Source of the DNA: WYZ-LMO2 sp038731605
GTDB taxonomy: Archaea > Halobacteriota > Archaeoglobi > Archaeoglobales > Archaeoglobaceae
Length of the DNA stretch: 64,000 nucleotides
Assembly (NCBI GenBank): GCA_038731605.1
Contig: JAVYQP010000003.1
Span: 1 to 64,000 of the forward strand
Direction of reading: 5' to 3'
Under the pieces are notes generated by a model, which saw only the letters and a list, made by a program, of their open reading frames with translations, was not told the origin of the DNA and searched no databases. Position 1 is the stretch's first letter, and each line of letters starts with the position of its first letter. Position numbers and translations under genes: made by a program. Positions 1 to 7,930 of the stretch are shown here, in pieces.

Positions 1-165
1 ATTCCAGCTCGATTAAGATTTTAAAAGCAAAGAAATGGCGAAAATCGAATTTTATAAAGCTCCGCATTGCCTTGAAATTGCTTGTTAGCGTGTAGCATGA
101 TTTGGTATTACTTGGTATTACGTTCTGCTTGTTTAATCGCAAACCCCGAAAGAATTAAAGCGAAA
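1..165. other. Non-coding left edge
   Basis: No convincing gene. This stretch lies downstream of the minus-strand tRNA-Trp and is AT-rich, with a short tandem repeat of TTGGTATTAC near 112-130. I see no RNA gene or promoter that I can support here. Small reading frames that run from here into the tRNA are artefacts of translating tRNA sequence. Confidence 0.6.
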
Positions 166-300
166 TGGGGTCGGTGGGATTTGAACCCACGACTTGCGGG
201 TCTCTTCGGTCAGCGCTCCAATGGGTCATCACACTTCAGCAGACCCACAACTCATCACACCACTGGAGCCCGCCGCGCTTCCTGACTACGCCACGACCCC
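166..300 (-). tRNA. tRNA-Trp (anticodon CCA), intron-containing
   Basis: Read on the minus strand, the acceptor arms GGGGTCG and CGACCCC pair perfectly, the D stem is GCGT/GCGC, the anticodon stem is GCGGG/CCCGC, the loop holds CCA and the T arm is GTGGG-TTCAAAT-CCCAC, with discriminator A. Exon 1 is 300-263 and exon 2 is 201-166; CCA is not encoded. A 61-base intron lies after position 37. The junctions fit a bulge-helix-bulge: 3-base bulges AGT and AGA flank a 4-pair helix (one C-A mismatch), with GGT/ACC beyond it, so the archaeal splicing endonuclease should cut exactly there. Confidence is high because every helix closes. Confidence 0.95.
202..262 (-). ncRNA. Box C/D guide sRNA forming the tRNA-Trp intron
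   Basis: On the minus strand the intron has box C GTGATGA (252-258), D' CTGA (236-239), C' GTGATGA (226-232) and D CTGA (210-213). The guide before D pairs with the anticodon region so that the fifth base from the box lies on C34. The guide before D' pairs with the intron/exon 2 border so that its fifth base lies on C39. This is seen directly. In other Euryarchaea (Haloferax) the tRNA-Trp intron is known to guide 2'-O-methylation of positions 34 and 39, so the same role with Nop5, fibrillarin and L7Ae is expected here. Each guide duplex includes one G-U pair. Confidence 0.92.
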
Positions 301-320
301 TGAGCATAGTAGGCTCTGTA

Positions 321-328
321 GATATAAC
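321..328 (-). promoter_or_regulatory. TATA box of tRNA-Trp
   Basis: On the minus strand this reads GTTATATC, centred about 25 bases before the tRNA 5' end at 300. That is the usual archaeal TATA-to-start distance, so transcription would begin at or next to the mature 5' end. Confidence 0.6.
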
Positions 329-363
329 GCTTTCGCTGATCCAAGCTCTCCACTTCAAGGCTA

Positions 364-1368
364 TTAAAGCTCAAGAATTTCCGAAACTCTCTCAAGAACC
401 CTTTTTCTCATCTTTTCAGAGAGATGATCAAAAATGCACCCCTTTGCATTGAAGATCTCCATGTGCTCGACTACTTTTCTAAACTCCCCACCTGCAATTG
501 CGTTCGCAACAATCGCAGCGCCTTGCGCAGATTGTTTTGCGTCGCAAAAGCCGTGAAGAATCCTTGTTTCATAAAATTCGCTTATTATGCCTTCGATCTC
601 TTTTGCAAACCTTCCGGACAAAAAGCAAAGCTCAGCTTCCCCAGCGCTGATTTCCAAGGCTTTTAGATCTTTTAGAACAAACTCCGAAAGAATTTCAATC
701 TCGTCCCCATTGTTCTCGAGAACGTAGTCCTTTACCCCACCGCTGAACACAATTTCCTTGGGAAACTCTCCAAGGAGATAAGCGAGCTCCGCATCCATGG
801 ATCCGAGCGAGGAATAACCTGTAAAGCCCGAAGTCCCACCGAGGGCATCGACTATCTTCCCCCCTTTGATCGCAAGAACAGACGTGAAGCCGTAGCCCAC
901 TTCTGCGAGCAAAAAGTTCTGCTCCTCAAGTCTCTTCTCATCTAAGAACTCAGAAACTGCAAGAACCGCAGAGCAGAGCTTGTCATAAGTTCCGATGTCG
1001 AGTTTGTTGAACTTCCTCCACTTTGGGATCGTTGGCAAATGAATAACCCCAGGAATCGTGTAAAAGTTCAGATTTCTCTTTCTGAGTTCTCTTATCAGAG
1101 ATCTGAGCCCTATGGCTTTTTCTGTATCGAGGTTAAGGGTCATGAGAAAAATTTCGTAGTCGCTTAGTTCGGAAAACTTTTTGATTGGCAAACCATACCC
1201 AGACAGCCCTGCAATCGCATCGACTTCCAAGGACTGCAGGATTTCTATGAACTCAGATGCGTTCTCTTTCACCCTCTCGCTCCTAAACCTGTGCACGTCG
1301 CAATCTTTCCCGAGCACAACCACTTCGTAATCCTTCGTTCCCGCATCGACGCCAGCTGAGGTCACCAT
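364..1368 (-). CDS. DUF1464 family protein (ASKHA kinase-like)
   Basis: A 334-residue protein of the archaeal DUF1464 family, sometimes annotated as a predicted butyrate kinase. The N-terminal GVDAGTKDYEV resembles the phosphate-1 loop of the actin/ASKHA kinase fold. A second glycine-rich stretch, LGGTSGFTGYSSLG, lies near residues 180-193, and FSGGV near 208 resembles the adenosine motif. The substrate is unknown. It is the last gene of a leftward run with the RNA ligase and two CBS proteins, and its ATG overlaps the end of the RNA ligase gene by 7 bases, so the two are translated together. Family membership is fairly sure; the kinase activity is inference. Confidence 0.75.
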   Translation of the reverse strand: MVTSAGVDAGTKDYEVVVLGKDCDVHRFRSERVKENASEFIEILQSLEVDAIAGLSGYGLPIKKFSELSDYEIFLMTLNLDTEKAIGLRSLIRELRKRNLNFYTIPGVIHLPTIPKWRKFNKLDIGTYDKLCSAVLAVSEFLDEKRLEEQNFLLAEVGYGFTSVLAIKGGKIVDALGGTSGFTGYSSLGSMDAELAYLLGEFPKEIVFSGGVKDYVLENNGDEIEILSEFVLKDLKALEISAGEAELCFLSGRFAKEIEGIISEFYETRILHGFCDAKQSAQGAAIVANAIAGGEFRKVVEHMEIFNAKGCIFDHLSEKMRKRVLERVSEILEL

Positions 1369-2492
1369 GGGTTTCCCTCGAGCAAACTCTTTATCCTGTC
1401 GGTCGTAGCCCTCATAACTCTTGCAATCACAACTTCAAGCCCTTTTTCGCTTTTCTTCACTTCAATTTCCCTAAAACTGATCCCCAAAAGCTTTAAGTGC
1501 ATTTTAAACGCTTCATAAACCTTCTCCGAGGAGAAAACAAGTCTACTCGTCTCGAGAACTTCTTCTCCGCCCTTAACCCTCTTTATGCTCTCGATGACAG
1601 CCTCGAGAATAGACTTCCCAAGCCGTAACGCTCTTTCCTCGCTGTAGCCGAATTCAAATGCCTGAAAAGCTTCCCTCATAATCCTTGCGAGCATGAAATC
1701 TCTGCTGTATTCTTCGAAGAACTTGAACGCATATGCTAAATCGCTGCAGTTCGCAAAACTCGTCGTGTATTTCAGCGGTTCCAATTTCATCTCCATGTCC
1801 TTCAAAACAACTCCTTCCCTTTTCCTCGCATGTAGATCTTCGATGACCTCCTTTATCTTTTCAGTTTCCGATGCACGGCATTTTTTTAGGATCTCCACGG
1901 ATTTGATCTTGTGCTTTTTGAGAATCTTCTCCTTATCTTCGATCTTCAGCGCAACGTTGGTTTTGCAGTCTCTGATGTCAAAAACAAAAAACTCAAGCCC
2001 ATCGATCCCATAGTAATCTGCAACGTAAGGCGAAGCGCTACCGATTGCTTCGCAACAGAGCATGAAGTTCTCGTTCTCATCAAAGAACTCTGCAGGAATC
2101 TTTTCCCTCACTTTTTCAGTCGTGTAAGGACATATAAGTCCCCTTCTCGTAATTGCGTAAATCTCATCGCCTACTTTCACAACTCGAACGTTGTAGCCAT
2201 TCATTTTCTCCTCCACTGCAATCGTTCGATCCCCGAAGTGCTTTTTAAGTCCTGTCTCGAGTGTAAGAATCCTCTTTATCTTTGGGAATCCACGAACGAC
2301 TTTTAAACCGTCTCTGCTCTTGATAACAACAGTCCCCTCTTCGTAAATCCCGAATTTCTTTTCGATGCGGTAGGCATCGACTACGTCCTTGAATATCTCC
2401 GCTTTTACAAAAGCCTTTTTTAAAATGCCTCTCTCAAAAAGTCTCTCCGCCGAGAACTTCGAGAGGTTAAGGGCTTCTGCAACAAAATTCAT
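1362..2492 (-). CDS. ATP-dependent RNA ligase, Rnl3 (Pab1020) type
   Basis: A 376-residue nucleotidyltransferase of the archaeal homodimeric RNA ligase family. The adenylation motif is EEKMNGYNV, with the lysine that takes up AMP at K96. Further motifs include the FVFDIRD region near 168 and EGVVLKD near 235-241, which match motifs IIIa and IV; the C-terminal 130 residues are helical as in the Pyrococcus enzyme. Family members join 5'-phosphate and 3'-OH RNA ends and form RNA circles. Its start overlaps the upstream CBS gene by 4 bases and its end overlaps DUF1464 by 7. A tRNA-Trp with a C/D-box intron, a known type of circular RNA in archaea, lies about 1.1 kb away. Confidence 0.88.
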   Translation of the reverse strand: MNFVAEALNLSKFSAERLFERGILKKAFVKAEIFKDVVDAYRIEKKFGIYEEGTVVIKSRDGLKVVRGFPKIKRILTLETGLKKHFGDRTIAVEEKMNGYNVRVVKVGDEIYAITRRGLICPYTTEKVREKIPAEFFDENENFMLCCEAIGSASPYVADYYGIDGLEFFVFDIRDCKTNVALKIEDKEKILKKHKIKSVEILKKCRASETEKIKEVIEDLHARKREGVVLKDMEMKLEPLKYTTSFANCSDLAYAFKFFEEYSRDFMLARIMREAFQAFEFGYSEERALRLGKSILEAVIESIKRVKGGEEVLETSRLVFSSEKVYEAFKMHLKLLGISFREIEVKKSEKGLEVVIARVMRATTDRIKSLLEGNPW

Positions 2493-3364
2493 GAACTCTC
2501 ATAGAGGAACTTTACGAGGTCCTTCTCTGTTATAATTCCCTCGAGCTTACTCTCCTCGACTATTAAAGCAACTCCATGTCCCTTCTCAAGCATCGACGAG
2601 ACTATCTGCGAGATCAAAACGTCCTTGGGGAACATGAGAACCTCACGATGCATGTTGATCTCAGCGTTACCGAGAATCGTCGCCACCGGCTTCTTTATCG
2701 CTTCGTTCACATCTCCGTATTCGAGCATCTTAAACGCTTCCCCCTTCCCAAAATACGCCAATATTTCTCGGGAAGTTATCAAGCCCAACAGGATTCCGTC
2801 TTCGATTACGGGAAGCCTTCGGAACTTCTTTGAGATCATCGTCTTCATCGCACTCTCGATCGAGTCTTTTGCACGAATTGTTACGACGTTCTTCGTCATG
2901 AACTCCGACGCTATGCCGTCGATTCTCCTAATCTTAGCCAACAGCCTTAAGATGTCCCTTTCGGTAACTATTCCAACCACAACTTCTCTGTCGTCGATAA
3001 CTGGGCACCCACCGACTTTTTTCTCAAACATGAGCTCTACGAGTTCCTCGACACTCGCATCGTCGCTTACAGCAACGACGTTTCTCTCCATTATCTCCTT
3101 GACTTCTGCATTAACCGCAATCGAAAGATTTCCGTTGTATCTGTTCCTTATTATCCCATGCTTTTTCCCGCCTCCAAAGAAGTTCACAAAATCCGTCGCT
3201 GTTATCACGCCCCTAAGCCTCTTCGTTCCCGCATCCGTTATCGGGAACCTTCTGAAGTTCTTGTTTATCATGAACTTCATTGCATTCATGATCGTCGCTG
3301 TTTGTGGGAGCGTTTGCACGTCTTTGGTTGCAATCTCCATTACCTTTGAGTTCAAATCAACCAT
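2489..3364 (-). CDS. Protein with four CBS domains
   Basis: A 291-residue soluble protein made only of two CBS-domain pairs (about residues 10-130 and 145-285). Repeated signatures such as RFPITD..RLRGVIT, GCPVIDD..VVGIVTERD and RLPVIED..LLGLIT are clear. CBS pairs bind adenine nucleotides or S-adenosylmethionine and normally act as sensors attached to an effector. No effector domain is present, so it probably acts by contact with another protein. It starts directly after the neighbouring CBS gene stops (0-base gap) and overlaps the RNA ligase gene by 4 bases. The partner is unknown. Confidence 0.85.
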   Translation of the reverse strand: MVDLNSKVMEIATKDVQTLPQTATIMNAMKFMINKNFRRFPITDAGTKRLRGVITATDFVNFFGGGKKHGIIRNRYNGNLSIAVNAEVKEIMERNVVAVSDDASVEELVELMFEKKVGGCPVIDDREVVVGIVTERDILRLLAKIRRIDGIASEFMTKNVVTIRAKDSIESAMKTMISKKFRRLPVIEDGILLGLITSREILAYFGKGEAFKMLEYGDVNEAIKKPVATILGNAEINMHREVLMFPKDVLISQIVSSMLEKGHGVALIVEESKLEGIITEKDLVKFLYESS

Positions 3365-3910
3365 TCACACCTCACCCTCCGTTGCGCAGTCTTCGCAGAC
3401 GTGGAGTCCGTTTACCTCTTTCAATAGGTCTGCGTATTTTCCACACTTTTCACAGATTCCACCCATCTCAGCGTAGCCGACCGCATGTTCTTTTACAAGC
3501 GTGGCAAATTCGCCGAGATCGAGCGCAACATCGAGGATGTCGTTGTCTGTGATTATCCCAAGGAGCTCACCGTTGTTGTTCACGATCGGTAGCCTTCGTA
3601 TTCCCTTTTTCATCATGATACTCGCCGCTTCACGAACGCTCGTCGTCGGCTTTATCGTTATCAAGGGAGAGCTCATTATTTCAGAAACTTTTACCGACGC
3701 TGGAGAGAGGTTTTTTGCAACTATTTTCACTATTAGATCCTTTTCAGTCACTATGCCCACGGGTTTGTTGTTCTCGACTATCACCGCACTACCAACGCCG
3801 AAGCTAACCATTTTTTTCGCAACTTCTTGCACGCTCTCGTTTGCATTTGCCTTGCAGACTTTCGTAGTCATGATTTCCTTCACTGGCAGATCTGTGTGCA
3901 TATTTCTCAC
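3365..3910 (-). CDS. CBS-pair protein with C-terminal zinc ribbon
   Basis: A 181-residue protein: CBS pair (about 10-130), then a treble-clef-like zinc ribbon with CEKCGK and, 13 residues later, CEDC. CBS pairs with a ribbon of this kind are common in Archaea and are thought to be ligand-responsive regulators; the ligand is unknown. It leads the leftward operon. A TATA-like CTTAAATC lies at 3932-3940, about 26 bases before the GTG at 3910, so a leaderless GTG start is likely. The alternative is ATG at 3901, which has GGTGAG four bases upstream. Confidence 0.82.
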   Translation of the reverse strand: MRNMHTDLPVKEIMTTKVCKANANESVQEVAKKMVSFGVGSAVIVENNKPVGIVTEKDLIVKIVAKNLSPASVKVSEIMSSPLITIKPTTSVREAASIMMKKGIRRLPIVNNNGELLGIITDNDILDVALDLGEFATLVKEHAVGYAEMGGICEKCGKYADLLKEVNGLHVCEDCATEGEV

Positions 3911-3983
3911 CGTCTCTTCTTCAGCGAATAGTGATTTAAGTTTTTTGATGACATCACACTGCCATATCGTGGTTTCCTAATGC

Positions 3984-3990
3984 TTTATAA
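3984..3990 (+). promoter_or_regulatory. TATA box for HMG-CoA reductase
   Basis: TTTATAA is centred 24 bases before the ATG at 4011, with no ribosome binding site in between. This predicts a leaderless mRNA. Confidence 0.65.
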
Positions 3991-4010
3991 ATCGCATCCC
4001 AACTACTCGC

Positions 4011-5264
4011 ATGAGACTGCCTGGTTTTTACAACTTAAGCGTCGAGGAAAGATTAAAGAAGGTTGCAGAAATCGCAAAGCTCAGCGAAGAAGAAGTTAAA
4101 GCGGTGATCTCGACGGCAAAGCTACCTATTGACGTTGCAAACAGAATGATCGAAAACGTCATCGGAACCTTCGAACTCCCGCTGGCGGTTGCAACAAACT
4201 TTCTCATAGACGGAAAAGACTACCTGATCCCAATGGTGATCGAAGAGCCAAGCGTTGTCGCAGCTGCGAGCAACGCTGCAAAAATGGCAAGAGAAGGTGG
4301 AGGGTTCGTGACCGACTACACATCGCCGATTATGATCGGTCAAATCCAGCTTGTGGACGTCAAAAACCCGTTCTCTGCAAAGTTCGAGATATTGAAGAAC
4401 AAAGAAGAGATAATTGCAAAAGCCAACGAATGCGATCCTGTGCTCGTAAAGCTTGGCGGGGGATGCAGAGACGTTGAAGTAAGGCTAATAGATTCGATCG
4501 TTGGTAAAATGCTTGTAGTGCATTTGCTCGTCGACGTTCGTGATGCAATGGGAGCGAATGCTGTGAACACGATGTGCGAAAAAGTCGCTCCTTTTGTTGC
4601 GAGGATTGCGAATGCAAAAGCGCATCTTCGAATAATCTCGAACCTCGCAATCTATAGACTTGCAAGAGCAAAGGCTATCTTCAAGAAAGAGGTTATTGGT
4701 GGCGAAGAAGTTGTGGAGGGAATAATCAAGGCATACGCCTTTGCGGAAGCGGATCCTTTTAGATGTGCAACTCACAACAAGGGGATCATGAACGGAATAT
4801 CTGCGCTCATGGTTGCGACTGGGAACGATTTTCGTGCTGTCGAAGCGGGAGCCCATGGATACGCAGCGATGAACGGATACAAGCCCCTAACGAAGTATGA
4901 AGTTCTCAAAAACGGAGACTTAGTTGGTTTCATAGAGGTTCCAATTCAAGCCGGGATCATTGGCGGAGCAACGCAGACAAATCCAATTGCAAAGATTTGC
5001 CTCAGGATCCTCGGTGTTAAAAGCGGAGAAGAGCTTGCAAGAGTCGCTGCAGCGCTTGGGCTTGCACAGAACTTTGCTGCGCTTCGTGCTTTGGCTACCG
5101 AAGGAATCCAACGGGGACACATGGAGCTCCACGCAAGGAACATCGCAATAATGGCGGGAGCGAAAGGAGACGAGATCGACAAAGTTGCGGAGAAAATGAT
5201 TCGAGACGGAAAGATAAGAGTGGACTACGCAAAAGAGTTGCTACAGAGATTGCGGTCATCCTAA
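4011..5264 (+). CDS. HMG-CoA reductase, class II
   Basis: A 417-residue enzyme reducing 3-hydroxy-3-methylglutaryl-CoA to mevalonate, the committed step to archaeal isoprenoid lipids. The class signature ENVIG is at 48-52. The catalytic set is complete: E48, K257 in HNKGIMNG, D273 in GNDFRAVEAG and H370 in RGHMELH. The N-terminus is short, as in the class II (Pseudomonas mevalonii-like) branch, rather than that of the class I enzymes of most Archaea. Archaeoglobus fulgidus is known to carry a class II enzyme, generally seen as acquired from Bacteria. It is monocistronic, with a TATA box 24 bases upstream. Its last 9 bases overlap the convergent HAD gene. Confidence 0.95.
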   Translation: MRLPGFYNLSVEERLKKVAEIAKLSEEEVKAVISTAKLPIDVANRMIENVIGTFELPLAVATNFLIDGKDYLIPMVIEEPSVVAAASNAAKMAREGGGFVTDYTSPIMIGQIQLVDVKNPFSAKFEILKNKEEIIAKANECDPVLVKLGGGCRDVEVRLIDSIVGKMLVVHLLVDVRDAMGANAVNTMCEKVAPFVARIANAKAHLRIISNLAIYRLARAKAIFKKEVIGGEEVVEGIIKAYAFAEADPFRCATHNKGIMNGISALMVATGNDFRAVEAGAHGYAAMNGYKPLTKYEVLKNGDLVGFIEVPIQAGIIGGATQTNPIAKICLRILGVKSGEELARVAAALGLAQNFAALRALATEGIQRGHMELHARNIAIMAGAKGDEIDKVAEKMIRDGKIRVDYAKELLQRLRSS

Positions 5265-6131
5265 GTTGCCAACGATTCCACGTAGCTCAACCCTCGACCT
5301 CATCGATTCCCTAAGAACTTTCTCGAAATCCGATTTTTCGAGCTCGTATACTTTCCCAATTTTTCCGTCAAGCTTCGGCTTCTTGTTGTGGATGATTTGC
5401 TCAACTACAATCGCTTCCGCCATTGCTGAATGGCTGATTATCGCAAAATCTGCTTTTTCCAATGCATATCTGTTCCCGTTAAACGCTATCGCAACTCCAC
5501 CAAGCTCTTTAGCCTTCTCGAACATCTTACAATCCGTTATACTGTCCCCGATTGCAATCGGAAATTCCGGCTCATAGCTTTCCAAGATTTCAGCCTTTTC
5601 CTTCGCTCCAATGACTTTCAAGTTTTCAATCAACCCCCAAAGCTTTGAGAAAATCCTTTTGAGCTCTTTATGCACTTCTTCCCCGCTCAGCGAAGCAATA
5701 AAGTCGACGCTGTTGAGAAGTTCTTTTCTAAGCTCTTCGCTTAGCTCCATTTCGAAGTCGACCTCGCTTGCGTGGACTTCCTGAAATCCAAGAGCCTTTG
5801 CAGTCTTTTCGACGAATTCACGGTAAGCGGTTGAGATCACAACTACTCTACAGTTTTTCAAAATTCTGCTTGCTGCGATTTTTGCGTCGGGAACGTAAAC
5901 GACTTTGATCATCGAGTCCAAATCGATTCGCTGTCTTGTTGCAGAGATAAAAGGTGCGATAAGCTTCAGCGTGTATCCCGCTTCGTAGCCTTCCCTTTTT
6001 TCAACGTAGTAGAGATAGTCGTCGAATTCGCTTATGTTTCTGAAAAAGCGGTCGTTGTTGAAGAGAGCCATGCATAGCTCGTATGCGAAATCGTTCAGAA
6101 CCCAAGGTCCCTCGTAGTCCGTGAAAACCAT
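5256..6131 (-). CDS. HAD-superfamily protein (COG4030-like)
   Basis: A phosphatase-like protein of about 291 residues. The first motif is FTDYEGPWV near the N-terminus and the acidic motif is AIGDSITDCKM near 215, both typical of the HAD fold. Similar archaeal proteins are annotated as phosphoserine phosphatase-like or linked to energy-converting hydrogenases; the substrate is unknown. I chose ATG 6131, which has AGGA a few bases upstream and places the HAD motif at the N-terminus. A longer ATG at 6188 would add 19 residues without family character. The gene overlaps the end of the upstream asparagine synthetase-like gene by 37 bases, suggesting coupled translation. Confidence 0.75.
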   Translation of the reverse strand: MVFTDYEGPWVLNDFAYELCMALFNNDRFFRNISEFDDYLYYVEKREGYEAGYTLKLIAPFISATRQRIDLDSMIKVVYVPDAKIAASRILKNCRVVVISTAYREFVEKTAKALGFQEVHASEVDFEMELSEELRKELLNSVDFIASLSGEEVHKELKRIFSKLWGLIENLKVIGAKEKAEILESYEPEFPIAIGDSITDCKMFEKAKELGGVAIAFNGNRYALEKADFAIISHSAMAEAIVVEQIIHNKKPKLDGKIGKVYELEKSDFEKVLRESMRSRVELRGIVGNLG

Positions 6132-7222
6132 TTTTCCAGGATCTTTGCTACTCCTGTCGAGTATTGTATTGCCTTCTTTTCCCTCCATGCGATCTCCCTC
6201 GGTAGAAATTTTTCTGCGAACTTTCTTAAAAAGTATTTCCTCACTTTTTTGCCTTCGACTTCCGCAACCTTGAGATCCACAGGTATGCTCACCGCAACCC
6301 TCAGAACATCCCAGCTCAGATATGGAAGGATCAACTTTATCTCAGAAGCGTAAGAGAGCTTTGCATCGCGAACAAGGTTCTTATCCCCGATCTCTTCCAA
6401 GTCCTGAATCAACGCCTTCTCGAGATCCTCTTTGTTCAGACTTTCGTATCTCTTGTAACCACCAAAGAGCTCATCAGCGCCTTGTCCGAGAACGATTTCG
6501 CTAAATCCAAGCTCTTTTGCAAATTCAAAAACGAGGTGCAAAGAAATTGCGATTGAGAGCTGTAATGGGCTCCGATCCTCGATTATCTCAGCGACTTTGC
6601 CCAAAACGTTTAAGACTTTGTTCTCGTCCACCTTCAGGATCTCGATCTCTCTCGAAACCTTTTTCGACGCCTCGACCAACCATCTCTCGTCTTCCTTGCT
6701 CGCAGTCACAGCAATAAGCGGTAGATCGTAGATCGAAGCCAAGAGAGCTGAATCGATCCCACCAGAAAACGCAATGCAAGCGTTCTTAAACTTAAAGCCT
6801 CCAAGAGCCTTAAGCATTCTCTCCTCCGCCTCTTCGATTGTAACTTCTTCCTTGCAGAAGATCTCCTGGAACCGAAACCTTCTCCTTTCGAGGACGTTGC
6901 CCGAGTAATCGAGCTTGACAACTTCCCCCGGAAGGACTTCTGTTGGATTTTCCAGTGATTTCTTAAAAGAGGATATGCCGATGGAGTCGTAGTAAATCGG
7001 CTTCCCACCAAGGATGTCACGAGAGAGGAGAATGTGCGAGGGGCGAAAAGCTACAACAGCATGAAGGCACTCAAGCTTTATCGGCATCTCGTTGTCAAAG
7101 CTGACTTTTGGCGTGATCTGGGAATCGTAAAAAACATTTCCTTTATGCTCACTCGGATACCTCGAGCTGGCGAAGATCCTACTTATCCTTTCTCCCTCTT
7201 TTTCGAACGCAACGCTTATCAC
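6095..7222 (-). CDS. Asparagine synthetase-like protein with vestigial glutaminase domain
   Basis: A 375-residue protein. The C-terminal two thirds are an ATP-pyrophosphatase synthetase domain with SGGIDS at 153-158 and GQGADELFGGY near 247. The first 115 residues keep only the end of a class II glutaminase domain: LLSRDILGGKPIYYD matches the LARDxxGxKPLYY strand of AsnB. The N-terminal cysteine that hydrolyses glutamine is absent and the domain is shortened by about half. It probably uses ammonia or another nucleophile to amidate an adenylated carboxylate. It starts immediately before CobS ends (adjacent, no gap) and overlaps the HAD gene. The substrate is not known; asparagine is only one option. 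Confidence 0.72.
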   Translation of the reverse strand: MISVAFEKEGERISRIFASSRYPSEHKGNVFYDSQITPKVSFDNEMPIKLECLHAVVAFRPSHILLSRDILGGKPIYYDSIGISSFKKSLENPTEVLPGEVVKLDYSGNVLERRRFRFQEIFCKEEVTIEEAEERMLKALGGFKFKNACIAFSGGIDSALLASIYDLPLIAVTASKEDERWLVEASKKVSREIEILKVDENKVLNVLGKVAEIIEDRSPLQLSIAISLHLVFEFAKELGFSEIVLGQGADELFGGYKRYESLNKEDLEKALIQDLEEIGDKNLVRDAKLSYASEIKLILPYLSWDVLRVAVSIPVDLKVAEVEGKKVRKYFLRKFAEKFLPREIAWREKKAIQYSTGVAKILEKWFSRTTRDLGF

Positions 7223-7930
7223 TCAGAGAAATGCGGAAAAATGGAATATATTTGTTTCGTTGAAGACGGAGCAAACGAGCAAGGAGGTCGCAAAGGATAT
7301 GCAGTTGCATGCGCCAATCACGTCGCCGTTAACACCGCCGAACTTCTTTTCTGCGTAGTTCTTGACAAGAATCGAGATCAGAATCACGAAGAACAAGGAG
7401 ATTAGAGTTGAAAGCTTCAGAAAAGCTATTAGCAAAGGCAAAGCTCCGATCACGAGATCGCTCTTTTTTGCGAACTCCATCATGAACTTCGCCATCCCCT
7501 GCCAAGCTGGTTTCGAAGTCACGAGCAACAGTAGCATGGAGAACTTTGCAAAGACTTGCGCAACGATTATCTCGAGGGCTTCGACTCTCTGGAAAGAGTA
7601 GAAAAGAAGAAGAAAGTAGACGCAAAGAAAAACTACGCCACCGGTTCCGATGTTGAGATCTTTCAACGCAGTCTTTTTCCTATCCTCTGGAGCGAAGAAC
7701 GCATCGCCGAAGTCTGCGAGTCCGTCGACGTGGTTCACACCTTCGATCGCAACGTAGAAAAGAAGACAGAGAAACGAGAGCCCAAAAACCGCTGGAACAG
7801 ATATAACAGCTCCGATGAATATCCCCACGAATGGGAAAACCCAGAGATTCCTTCTGAGGACTTCTATGTCCCCTTTTACCGGTAAAGTTGTGAGAAATCC
7901 AAAGCTACTCTTCAAAATCTCTAAAGCCAT
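7223..7930 (-). CDS. cobS: Adenosylcobinamide-GDP ribazoletransferase
   Basis: An integral membrane enzyme joining adenosylcobinamide-GDP to alpha-ribazole in the last stage of cobalamin assembly. The family motif GVNHVDGLADFGDAFF, rich in metal-binding aspartates, is near residue 65. Several hydrophobic helices follow. I place the start at ATG 7930 (product MALEILKSSF...), giving about 235 residues, close to the family norm; ATG 7939 is an alternative. The longer frame from 7999 adds residues encoded inside pcm and looks unreal. With cobY two genes upstream, this window holds two late steps of B12 nucleotide-loop assembly. Confidence 0.88.
   Translation of the reverse strand: MALEILKSSFGFLTTLPVKGDIEVLRRNLWVFPFVGIFIGAVISVPAVFGLSFLCLLFYVAIEGVNHVDGLADFGDAFFAPEDRKKTALKDLNIGTGGVVFLCVYFLLLFYSFQRVEALEIIVAQVFAKFSMLLLLVTSKPAWQGMAKFMMEFAKKSDLVIGALPLLIAFLKLSTLISLFFVILISILVKNYAEKKFGGVNGDVIGACNCISFATSLLVCSVFNETNIFHFSAFL

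Noticed and set aside
82..452. Open frames on the plus strand across the tRNA-Trp (e.g. product with GSVGFEPTTCGS)
   Set aside because: This is the well-known artefact of translating a tRNA T-arm backwards; the RNA structure explains the sequence fully.
2625..3476. Long plus-strand frame of 283 codons opposite the CBS genes
   Set aside because: It is the antisense shadow of two well-recognised CBS-domain genes and shows no domain of its own.
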